From Gordionus sp. m RMFG-2023 (lineage: Eukaryota; Nematomorpha; Gordioida; Chordodea; Parachordodidae), in NCBI RefSeq assembly GCF_954871325.1, contig NC_088777.1, positions 5,396,509 through 5,460,508 of the forward strand: a DNA stretch of 64,000 nt, read 5' to 3'. Position numbers and translations under genes: made by a program. The notes beneath the pieces were generated by a model. The model saw only the letters and a list, made by a program, of their open reading frames with translations, was not told where the DNA came from and searched no databases. Shown in pieces: positions 9,993-21,100 of this stretch (within the stretch, counting starts at the first letter, position 1; the number at the start of each line of letters is the position of its first letter).

Positions 9993-12900
9993 TAAAAAAT
10001 AAACACATTGAATTGAAATTAAAAACTTTGCTTAATATGTATGATTCCAGTGCCGCAAAAATAACCTCATATAACTCGATGAAAACCTTCACCGATTGTT
10101 GTCTTTCAATGAATATTGTGGGACAAAATCTTTTGAATTTTTTTTTTGAATTTTTTGAATCAATTTCATCGAACGTTTGGGTAAAAATCTCCCTCTTCTT
10201 GGGTGGGGTAAAGAAGTCACAAACCGACGATATTGTTTCTAAATTTTGAAAAATATATAAAAATTATATAAAGATATCTATAATACATAATAAAATCTAA
10301 TAAATTTCAATTAAATCAAAATCTTACTGTTCCGGATGTCTCTAATTTCACATGCCTCAGTTATCATCAAATTCAGGCAATGTGAACTGCAGTGAACATA
10401 ATGAGCTGTGCTATAAAGCTCTCTAATTCTTGACTGGACCCCTTTAACATGGCCACTCATCGAGGGAGCTCCATCGTACCCTTGGCCTCTCAGTAGATTT
10501 AAATTTAAATCCAGGTTTTGAAGTGATTTAATAATTTGATTAGCAATCATTTCTGACTTAGTGTCAGGTAATTCAATAAATTGAACAAATAGTTCCTTCA
10601 TTTTATAATTACCTGATTCCATATCAATAAACCTTATTGCTATGGATAGTTGTTCAATATTACCAATATCGGAAGTTTCATCCGCCAAAACTAAAAAATG
10701 GTGATGCTTTGACTTTTGAAGAAACTTCCTTTAATATAAACTGATTGCATATTGATATTATTTCATTTTGAATAGTGGGACTTAGGTAAGTAGCATTTTT
10801 AGAGGAGCTTTCAAAAAGCTTTAGGTAGTTGTCATTATTATTACATAAAAATTTCAATAATTCCTTGAAATTTCCTTCATTGTGAGAAGGGGATGTAAGT
10901 GTTAGGGGGCCAGGAGATATCCTATGAGCTCTTAACGCCAAGCCCTGCCTCCCTAACCAAATGACAGCATCAATAATTATAATTATTCTTGATCGATTTT
11001 TTGTAACAATATCAAAATTTTTTTTATTCAATACATTGGATATTGATATCTTTGGATTCATTGAGATTTCTTTTAAAGAATCCATTATCTCATAGGAATT
11101 AAGATGATATTTATTTTTTTGATGATAATTAAATTTTCGAGCGCATCTTTCCATCTTGTGTACACCTGACTTACCATTGTTTTGAGTTTTTGTAACCCAT
11201 TTCCAGCATATCTTGGGGAAAATATGACGCAAACTTTACAAAATGCTCCCTTTTCATCGGCTGAGTAAGCAAGCCACTTATATTTGTTAAGCCAGGATGC
11301 TTGAAAGGTTAAATTTCTTTTGCCCAAGGGCAATGGAAATTTATAACATTTGTCAGGTATCCAAATATTTTCAACAGCTAACAATTTTTCATTATCATTT
11401 TTAAAATGAAAATTTAAGTAAAGTGAAACATCTTTTTGAGAACGGTGTGGTGTTTCTATATTTTTTTTTAGATTTTAAATGATATATTTCAATATGAATT
11501 TCAATGTTAAGAGCTGAGCAGCACAAGAAAAAAATCTGGATTATAAAAATGTATCTCAGATAGATATCAAAGTTTCTTAATAAAAATTTAAAGACAGATA
11601 CAAGTAGAAGGAAATTACTATAGAATATTATTATCAATTTTAATTAATATTTTTATATTTGTGGGATGATTTACACTCATGGAAGTGAAGAAGGTAGTAA
11701 TATTTAAATTATGAAAATAAGTTCCTAAATATTATAAGCTGCCCAAGATTGTATATACAAAAGATTTAAAAAAATAATTATGTTCTTCACAAATAAATAA
11801 TAAAAACTGTTTATTATAAACTATTCTAGTTTAATTGGTAATGATAAATCATCTGTATCTAAGATTCATTTTTTCACAACAAATCTGTATCTAGATTATT
11901 TTTCTGGAGGGCCTGCCCAACTCTGTTTGTATTGTAGATACAAGTTTTCAATACTGCTGAACTCTGTTTGACTTATAATGTACTACCTTTTGCAAAATAT
12001 CACAAAAAAATGACTAACTTTAAAATTATAACTAAATATCGTACATTGCAAAATTTTAATAACTCAAAATGAAAATAGTACAATTTACAAATAAAAAAAA
12101 TGGAATTAAAATAAATACTATACCATCATTTGATGATTTTCCAGCCAAATCAACTGATAGCTCACATGCTTTTGTAACACATAATGTTTCTATTTTTAAT
12201 TAAAAAATATTATAAATTATAAATAATTTAGAATATATACCATCATTTGATGATTTTGTAGCTAACTCATCATTGGTTTTCCCATGGAGATGGAGTGGTA
12301 ATGGTATGTCTGGTATTTCTAATTGCAAGATTTAAATAAAACATATTAATAATACCATTACCTTCGAACTCAACTGATGGCTGATTTTCACTAGCAACAT
12401 CCATATATATTTCTAATTCAAATTACATAACTTAAATTTTATAAATAAATTAATATATACCTTTTTCTTTTTGTTGTTGACAAAAAAATTTACGGATATC
12501 CATATTTAAAAATTATAAAAACTTAAAATTTACAAACAAAACAAACTATCTAAATAGTTTAAATTTAAAAATATATATTTAATAATTAAATTTATAAATA
12601 TCTAATTTAACTATGCCAAGCCAGAAAATATTTACAAAATATCTTTATTGTTATTTAATATTCTAATTTAACTATGCCAGAAATTATTTACAAATACAAT
12701 ATATCTTTATTCTTATTGTTGTTTAATATTTTAGTTCATATAATTTATATATATTTTTAAACGATGTGATCATTTAAAATTAAAACTCCTTTTTTTTATA
12801 AATATATTTCATTGTGATATTCATATTCATATAGTATTATATATAATATATTATCTTATTTCTCTAAATTGAAACCGTTTTTTAAATATAATTATTCGCA

Positions 12901-13004
12901 ATAAAAAAATAATAATTTTTTATTTTATAAAAAAAAAAAAAAAATTAAAAAAAAAAATTTTTTTTTCCATGGGGGGGGGGGGTTCCCCCTTGTCTACGCC
13001 ACTG

Positions 13005-13012
13005 TGGCTAGC
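13005..13012. repeat. Right target duplication TGGCTAGC
   Basis: It matches 7580-7587 exactly. Confidence 0.9.
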
Positions 13013-13440
13013 TATTGTTGGATTTTTCACTATCCGAGGAAAAAATTTTGACAGTTTTATTGGAATGTTCTTATTCTTGTTGAAATGGCGAAGGATATAG
13101 GGAAATGTTTTAATATTTCCCTTATTAGATGCGTTTGTTAGAATTGCATAGATGTCTATCTTTTAAATCATATAGAAATGACCTCTAGGATTCAGTTACT
13201 AAAACATTTGTGATAGCCTTGCTCATTTTTATTCTGCCACAAGTAAGGTTTTCATTTATATTGGAGTCGTTAAATATCATGAGAAAGAGATTCGACCCAC
13301 ATTGTGAGATATAGCTATGTGAATGTTGAACTACATGATTGTATACAATTTCCGCAAAAGTAGTTGCATCTTTATTATTTATTATTTTTGAGAATATTTT
13401 TGTATTGCAATCGATGTTGATATACTCTCCTGTACGGACT
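13013..13440 (-). pseudogene. hAT transposase N-terminal to central block (old element)
   Basis: The - strand translation gives GRIKMSKAITNVL, followed in another frame by TNASNKGNIKTFPYILRHF. These correspond to the segment before the SADNA motif in BED-type hAT transposases (..T.ASNKGN.K.FP...). Several stops and frame changes make it a relic. Confidence 0.6.
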
Positions 13441-13479
13441 TATATGAATGAAATGATGATTAATTATTATTGGATAAAA

Positions 13480-13560
13480 ATAAAACAGGATAGAAAGAAA
13501 TTTACAAACTAGACATGTTTTTCGAATAAATATATAAAATTTAATAAAAAAATATTAAAA
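13480..13560. repeat. Dispersed repeat shared with 26230-26310
   Basis: The bases around ACAAACTAGACATG and the following AATAAATATATAAAATTT recur in reverse complement at 26230-26310. I do not recognise the element. Confidence 0.55.
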
Positions 13561-13599
13561 TAATCAATTAATGCCTCTCAAAATTATTATTTATAAAAA

Positions 13600-13761
13600 A
13601 ACGTTAAAATACTAAAAAAAATTGCGGGCGAAATTAAAAAATTGCGGTAGATTTTTGCGAGAGATTTCCAATTGCGGTAGTTTTGTGGGAGAGAGAGGTC
13701 TGCGTGTAAACTAAAAAATTGCGGGAGTCTCCCGCTGATGGGGGGAGACATGGCAACCCTG
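13600..13761. repeat. hAT-type terminal region, right end CAACCCTG
   Basis: Read inward from 13761 it begins CAGGGTTGCCATGTCTCC, followed by subterminal words of the type GCGGGAG, CTCTCTCCCAC and TTGCGGT. A CAGGG terminus fits the hAT consensus. It may be the right end of the old element or an unrelated solo end. Confidence 0.5.
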
Positions 13762-14621
13762 TCTACAAGCCTTGATGAAAAGGATTTTCCCATCAGTATT
13801 ACAGAATTCTAAATTTTATACTAAATCATAAGCCATATTCAAATCTTCTTGGTTTTCTTAATAGAAGTGGATCTTCAATTTCATTCTGAAAATGTTATTT
13901 ACTAGTTTACCAATATTGTCATCAAATTTATTCCCGATCTCTGTTGGATATTTTATCGTAGCGATATTCTGCCACCATAAATTTTATCGAGCTTGTCAAT
14001 ATGCACAATAATATTTAGGATAAAGAAGCACTACAAAGTTACCATGAAGTTCTATCGAGCATGAAGTTTACGAAGACACATAATGAAATTTACTAGCAAA
14101 TTAAAAATAATTGTAATGATCACAATGATGATATAATACAAAATAAAAATTTAATTCTTTATGATATTATTTATTATTTTAATTAATATTTTATTGTATA
14201 ATTTGTTTGACATTGTTTTTTTATTCAAATGACTTGAGGAATACATGTGTATATTATCTAAAATATCTTTTTGTATTTTTTAGTATTAGTATTGCAATTT
14301 TTTTGTTTTTATATTAAATATACCAGATAAAAGTTATCCATTTATAATGTTGTATACTACTCTAATTAATCGGCAGGATTGCAAAAATGATTAGATTAAC
14401 TTTGATTTTTATTAAATTTATTTAACCCCAAATATAAGAATATCTTCTGGTAGGGTTTCTCCCATTAGGATTTTTTAAAGATTATTATATTGAGCAATAC
14501 TTCTTAGAATTTTGGAAGGTGAAGATGATGTTATTAAAGATTTGGCAAGATCGTTAAAATAAAATTTTATTTTGCTCTTAATCGTTCGGTATCATATGTT
14601 TTCAATTCAATTTTTAAATAA
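13762..14621. other. AT-rich sequence upstream of EXT2
   Basis: No coding block is recognised. A promoter for the EXT2-like gene is expected here, but no specific element can be named. Confidence 0.4.
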
Positions 14622-15145
14622 ATGCTGTCTATAACTTGTTCCTTTATTAAGTTGATTATGCTATGCATATTAGATTGCAAGAATTATTTATATCATATGC
14701 AGCTACATTTTTTATTATATGCAAAATATTTATTAAAAAATCTTTCAGTCTTGCTTATCAGTCTTTTTAAAATAACGCCAATATTTTTTAATTCTGCTAA
14801 TAATCAATCCTTAAATATAGAACAGTATATCAAATATGACGATATCAACGATATATCTGTTTGCAATTTATATACATGCTTTCATCATACTAAATATGAA
14901 CAGAATTTAATTACTATAAAGCTATACATTTATGACATAAATGAAATAAAATTTTCTAAAAAATTTAAAATGACTAAACATTATTCTGAAATATTAGATT
15001 ACTTTGATCTCTATCTTAAGACAAATAATCCTTATCATGCAAACTTTTATTTAGCACCTTTTGATATTTTAAATATGAATGATATACCAGGGAAGAATGG
15101 GTTTTCACACTTGGATACATATAACATTTTTAGATCACTTAAATG
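14622..15145 (+). CDS. EXT2: EXT2 exon 1: anchor and start of the GT47-like domain
   Basis: The first ATG of the frame precedes a hydrophobic stretch suited to a signal anchor. The Cys pair CNLYTCF aligns with the family CRMHTCF, and IKLYIYD with the following beta strand. It ends TG|GTAATA in phase 2. An upstream non-coding exon cannot be excluded, and the internal Met 26 is an alternative start. Confidence 0.8.
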
Positions 15146-18100
15146 GTAATATTCTTATTTCTTTTTTTATTTAGATAATATTTAAATAATATAGGTGGAA
15201 TAATGGTAGCAATCATCTTATATTTTCAATGATCCCAAACCTTGATTTTTTACCAAACAATATTAAATACATCTCACAGTATCATCATTCATTGCAGAAA
15301 TATATGAAATATATTTATACTTTTTCTGGCAAAGCTATATTAATGTTATCCTATTTTATTCCATCAACTTACAGGCAAAATTTTGATATAGCAATTCCTA
15401 TATATAATCCAAAATTAATGGATAATACATGTCTAAATAGCTATGTGAGGCAAGAATACAATAAATATAGGTATAATTTAGTTATTTGCTAGCATAAATT
15501 GACTGGGTGAGCATAAAGTACTTATTTAAATTAGTGATCAGCAAATGGTAAAATTTTCACAGCCCAGCTGGAATTTAATTTCCTGGCCCTTCCAAATTTA
15601 TAGCCCACCCAGCTCGGTTCCAATTTTTTTTTTACTAAACTTGCCTGGCCCAATCTTTAAAAATCCAGATACGTGTCCTATATGAAAATAACCAATAATG
15701 ATGAGAATTTAATCATAAATGTAGGAAGAAAAATCGTATTTATAAATGAATGATCATAAAATCATTTAATCATTAAAATATTGAGCTGTGCTTATATTTA
15801 TCGGATTGGTTTTACCATATGCATTAGAGATCTGCAAAGTTAGGCCCGCCCAATATGGGCCGGGCCAGACTTGGGCCTAATTCTATTTAAAATAATTGGG
15901 TTCGGGCCAGGCCTAATATTTTTAAAAAAATTTCAGGCCGGATCGGGTTGGACCTTGGAAATTTTATTAAATATATCTAAATTTATCAGTTTTATATTAA
16001 ATAATCTATATTTATTTCTATTGAAATTTATAAAAAATTATATTAATGTTTAATAATATAAAAATGAACATTGAAAAGTTATTATATAAATAAATTATTC
16101 TTACGCTATTAAAATTATATAAAATATATTCTAATCATCATGTGAGATGTGATCCAAGTTCCTTGAAGAAAGAAAGAGCACGATTCCCAAAGGTATTCAA
16201 GGTATTGGAAATGATGGGAATGAATAAGTGATCTTGGGATATCTCTGAATATTTTGCAATTTTTAGAAGCTCCTTGTTCTCCAGAATGTTAAGGGATTGA
16301 TTGGAAAGAGCCAATGGATCAATACAAGAGTAATCCCAGACCAAGGATTGACCTCGCTTCCAGGGAATTTGAGAGATCCCGTCAGGGCATTTCCCATCAG
16401 ATCTGAAAAGACCAGAGGGTTCGAGAATAGAAGGAATTTGAGCAGATCTCAGAGCTCTAAGAATTATAGAATTGCAAATGTTATGTCTAATGATGCGACC
16501 TTTACATGAACGACAATGTAGACTATGTCTTCCATTACTCAAAACAGCAGAACTGCAGCCGGCACAGATGTGGGGTTGGGTTACTAAGCAATTTAAACGG
16601 ATGCCTATAGCATGAGTTAGCTCATTTTGGGTCAATTGTAATTGTAAGTTACTCGAAACCCTTAATGAGTTGGCTGACATATTTTCCCTTCTCCCCTCTC
16701 ATAAAGCCTTTTTCTCCTAAAAAAATCAATATCCCAAAAATTCTTTACGCGCTTCGCTCTACCCCTATTTTTAAATTTCCCACTTCCTTAGGCATTTATG
16801 AAAATGGGATAAGTCCTAATTGAAAGTATCCTTAATCTAAAATTCATGAATTAGCATGGACACAAGCCACCCTTCCTACCAAGATGGGAGGACTAGGCAT
16901 CAGATCCCCTTCCGATCTTGCCTTAACTGCCTTTATATCGAGCTGTCTTTTAACCAAAAATTTAGTCTATCCTAATTCCTTAAATCCTGACCCTTCCTTT
17001 GATAGTGCCATCATTGAATGGAAATCTCGATTCATTGCCGACCACCTAATTCCAGAAACGAACAAGCAGAAGGACTGGGATAAGCCCATTATTGCAAGCT
17101 GCGTCGAATCTCTCCTTTCCAGTATGCAATCATTGGACCGTCCCTTATTCTCCTCTCTGCTTAATGGTTCTGGACATGAGTTTCTCGAAGCCATTCCATC
17201 CGCGAACTTACAATTACAATTGACCCAAAATGAGCTAACTCATGCTATAGGCATCCGTTTAAATTGCTTAGTAACCCAACCCCACATCTGTGCCGGCTGC
17301 AGTTCTGCTGTTTTGAGTAATGGAAGGCATAGTCTACATTGTCGTTCATGTAAAGGCCGCATCGTTAGACATAACATTTGCAATTCTATAATTCTTAGAG
17401 CTCTGAGATCCGCTCAAATTCCTTCTATTCTCGAACCCTCTGTTTCAGATCTGATGGGAAACGCCCTGACGGGATCTCTCAAATTCCCTGGAAGCGAGGT
17501 CAATTTTATATTCAATTTTTTATGTAAAATAAAAATTTTTGATTTAATTTATTGAAACTAAACGCTATATAACATATGTCTTTTATTTTAGGTAATTATA
17601 AAAATTAATTTCTATATTTAAATAAATTCGGGCCTGGCCGGTAAATTTTTTAAAAATAAATTTCGGGTTCAAGCCAGGCCGGTATAACTTTTTAAAAAAA
17701 TTTTGGGTTTGGGCCGAGCCGGGCTTGAAAAATTAGGCCCGATGCAGATCACATAGCCCGGACCAGTCTGGATTTTTTTTTAATAAAAAATTTTCTGCCC
17801 AACACACCTCGGTCTTATATTTCCAGAGGCCTGACCCTGCCCAGATTTTTTTAAACATTGCATTTATTCTCTATTTTTGTAGGTAATGGATATTTAAAAT
17901 ATTCTGTTTTAAAACATATGGCCTGGCTCAATTTTTAAAACAATTTTAAGCCTGGCCCAGCCTGGGCCAAGTATTTTAAAAAAAATATTTTTTTTTAGGC
18001 CCAGCCCATTCAAAAAAAAAATTAAAATCCCTGGGCTTGCGGGTCTCTGATAATTAGATAATTTACTTTATTTTTTAAATCATAAAGAAAGATAAAAAAT

Positions 18101-21100
18101 TTTACACTATTTTTTGTTATATTTTCTGCAACAAGAAAAGGATTTTAAAATATTTAACGAGTCACATTAGTGATGTTAAACTGCTCGTTTTGAGCCGATT
18201 TTTAAAAATGGCTAACTCAAGATTTCATCCACAAAAATATTACGCAAGCCCGAAGATTTTGCTCATAGAAGGAACAAAGATCTAGATATATGTTATCGAA
18301 ATCTCGAGGCTTATAGTGCGTACAAATTGACCGTTTCAACGCAGCGTTTTAAAACGCATATCAATAATTTAAAATACAAAACGCAAACGTACTCAAATTA
18401 AACGAATGCAATTAAAATGCATTATTTGCAGAAACGCAGCTTTGAAATGTTCAATTTGTGCGCACTATAAGTCACATTCAGGTAGTGTTGTTAAACGAAC
18501 CCCGGAAAAAAAGCCACATTTTTTTTTTCTTCATATTTATAGAATTTATTTTAAAAACCTAATAAAATGCTGATGTTCAAATTAGTTCTGGGGAAAAAAT
18601 AACTCATGCATTTCTTATTTTCGCAAAATTTATTTGCTATAACGGTAAATAGGAAGAAAAAAAACCCCTTGGAATAAAACCTTAAAAATTTCAAATTAAA
18701 ATAGTTTTTTGTTTTAAAAGATCTAATTTGACGCTTTATAAATTACACTTTTTGAAATTCTCACATGTAACATAGGATTTCTTCTACGAGATCTTCTACG
18801 AGATCTTCTTCGACTCAAAATTAGAAGAGCGGTTATGGAATTTTTAGGGATGCTTTATCATAATTAATATATGGAGGTTGGGTAAAGCAAGATAAATAAT
18901 GGGGTTTTGATTTTTACTTTTTTTTGCTAAAATATATTTGAAATTGTTTATCAGAATTGAAAGCTATCCCCCGTATTTAGATAATTGAAATTTAATAATA
19001 CTTTGTTAAAAAATATAATTGTTCAGCAAGTACCTAAATCATGAACAGCTATTAAGATTGAACATTAAGGTTTAAAATTTATTTTTAATCAAAAGATTAA
19101 AAATTGTTTATCTGTTCAAATAACGCTATAATTCTTGGTATTTTATAAAATTAAACATTAATGATTTGTATTACAAATATACGGTATATAAAGACAAAAA
19201 AAAAATTTTTTTATAGTATTTTAATTTGATAATTTACAAATATAATATTTAAGTCGTAAAATTTATATTTTATTAAAAAAAAATTAATGGAGCTAATTCA
19301 TCCTGGAAAAGTAGTATTTGAAGGTTACTCATATACCATCCATAAAATTTTTTTAAACAATATAAGATGGCGCTGCCCAAAGTATCTTTTAAATGCCGAG
19401 CAATATTATCATCAACACTCGAAAATCAAAACCCGGTATTTGAAACAACTCATACTCATCCATCAAATATTGATGCGATATTAGCAATGAAATTCATTTC
19501 TAACATGAAGAAGCGATGCGCAGACTCTTTAGCAAAACTTTTCAAATTTATGCAGAGGAAGTATTGAAATTAGACCAAAGTATTCAGTCACACATGTTAT
19601 CGGAAGATTCAATATAAAGAACTCTAAGTAATCATGAGGCAAAGCACAAACCTTCAAATCTTGAGAATTTGGAAAGCCTAATTATTGAAGGTATTAATTT
19701 AAATATAATTATATTTTCATAAAAATTTAAATATTATAGGTGATTAGGCAATTTGTGGTTCCCAGAACTCAAAAAGATTTTTATTATTTGATAATGGCCC
19801 ATATGCTGAAGAACGTATAATCATGTTTGCAAGGGATGAATCCTTAAATTTAATAACAAATGCGACAGCATGGTTTATGGATGGAAATTTTGCCATGTCT
19901 CCAAAAATCTTTCTACATATATGTTATTAGAGTATCAATAAACACAATTTTTATCACCGCTGTTTATTTAATCTAAAAAAAAAACGCAAAGTACGAAAAA
20001 ATATTCGAAATAATAATGTCTAAATGTCAGGAAAGGGATTTATTTGTTTATTTCCAACCAGATTAGAAAAACGATGATTCCAACCTTCGCATTGATTATT
20101 TGTGCGTTCTTCGTCGAATAGAGTGCTCTGATTCACATTCCAAGTTTCTGGAGTAATCGAGGCTCAATTCGACGTGTCTGAGATTGAGAATTGCTTCTTG
20201 TGACCTCCCTTGATACTCCATTGATATAATATTTATCAATCTGGAAAGCCAATAGAGGACCGATGAAACTCTAAGCTTCTTTTGTGGTATGAGGGACGGC
20301 TTAGCATTTGTTCCTTATGTGATACGGGCAATGCAATGACATTAGATCGGTTACTCCGTGCAATGGTAAGGATAGCTTGTTCGATAAATATTATATCAAT
20401 GGAGTATCAAGAGAGGTCACAAGAAGCAATTCTCACTCTTAGACAGGTCGAAGAATTGAGTCTCGATTCCTCCAGAAACTTGGAACGTGAATCAGAGCAT
20501 TCTATCCGACGAAGAACGCACAAATAATCAATGCGAAGGTTGTAATCATCGTTTTTCTAATCTGGTTGGGAATAAACAAATAAATCCCTTTCCTGACATT
20601 TAAACATTATTACTTCGAATATTTTTTCGTAAGTATTTTTGCGTTTTTTTTTGGAGTACACAATAAACAACGGTGATAAAAATAGTGTTTATTGATACTC
20701 TAGTGACATATAATGTAGAAAATTTTTTGGAGGCATGACAAAATTTCCATATACCGTCACATTTGCTATTAAATTTAAGGATTCACCCGTTGCAAATATG
20801 ATTATACGTTCTTCAGCATGTGGATCATTATCAAATAATAAAAATTTTGAGTTCTGGGAACCACAATTTGCCCAATCACCTATAATATTTAAATTTTTAT
20901 GAAAATATATTTTAATTTAAATAATACCTTCAATAATTAGGTCTTCCAAATTCTAATGATTTGTAGGGTTGTGCTTTGCCTTATGATTCCCTGGAGTTTT
21001 TTTTATTGAATCTTCCGATAACATGTGTGACTGAACGCTTTGGTCTAATTTTAAAACTTCCTCTGCATAAATTCGATTAGAAGTTCTTTTCGTGAAATTT

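Larger units (their letters stand above)
8444..12503 (-). pseudogene. hAT transposase gene, multi-exon, interrupted
   Basis: It encodes the DDE transposase of the young element. It begins at ATG 12503 with MDIRKFFCQQQKEK, typical of ZMYM/TTF-type hATs. Small in-phase exons follow: 12461-12503, then one ending EFE|GTAATGG near 12360, one ending SSNDG near 12240 and another ending SSNDG near 12120. The TTF-type zinc-finger block is at 11085-11384 (GAFCKVCV), then a GRQGLALRAHR segment, the catalytic ADETSDIGNIEQL segment at 10311-10688, an intron at about 10249-10317, and the C-terminal dimerisation block STCTNERSFSTLKRL at 8444-8893. Two defects are visible: a one-base shift in a T run near 10695 and the inverted copy at 9277-9991. 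It is probably inactive. Confidence 0.85.
7588..13004 (-). mobile_element. Young 5.4-kb hAT transposon
   Basis: The left end CAGTGGAGTAGCCAGG and the right end CAGTGGCGTAGACAAGG (read inward) are imperfect terminal inverted repeats, each followed by a G/C homopolymer. A perfect 8-bp duplication flanks it. The element carries an intron-containing TTF/ZMYM-type hAT transposase gene on the - strand and a roughly 0.7-kb internal inverted duplication. The 7700-8440 interval is AT-rich subterminal sequence with no gene. It disrupts an older hAT relic. Confidence 0.93.
6454..13440 (-). mobile_element. Old BED/hAT-type transposon split by a younger hAT
   Basis: Three - strand coding blocks fit one hAT transposase in order: an N-terminal or central part at 13013-13440, a central catalytic part at 7285-7575, and a C-terminal dimerisation part at 6454-6636. 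The first two are separated only by the younger element 7588-13004. Removing that insertion and one copy of TGGCTAGC makes them adjacent. Several stops and shifts show that it is inactive. A terminus of the type CAGGGTTGCC at 13761 may be its right end; no left end was found. Confidence 0.65.
15825..17745. repeat. G-type MITE interrupted by inverted LINE fragments
   Basis: The left end TAGAGATCTGCAAAG and the right end TTAGGCCCGATGCAGATCAC are G termini. The GC-motif arms (15825-16130 and 17560-17745) match each other in reverse complement and match the 2125-2467 copy. The LINE pair lies in the AT-rich centre. No matching 8-bp flanks were found. Confidence 0.6.
19287..21075. mobile_element. 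MULE transposon relic folded into a palindrome
   Basis: Coding blocks of a FLYWCH-finger Mutator-like transposase appear in both orientations: an N-terminal block + at 19287-19920, a C-terminal block - inside 20030-20237, a C-terminal block + at 20430-20600, and an N-terminal block - at 20680-21075. The outer part 19287-19543 is present on one side only. No terminal repeat or target duplication was found. Confidence 0.75.

Noticed and set aside
13587-13793. 68-residue open frame on the - strand
   Set aside because: It overlaps hAT terminal repeat words and has no protein-like conservation.
16297-16509. Open frame on the + strand inside the LINE
   Set aside because: It is the antisense shadow of the LINE frame on the - strand.
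20282-20527. 81-residue open frame on the + strand
   Set aside because: The MULE C-terminal sequence is in another frame over the same bases, and this frame has no recognisable product.
19544-21075. LTR-type retroelement suggested by two roughly 0.7-kb repeats
   Set aside because: The repeats are inverted, not direct, and the encoded protein is a MULE transposase.
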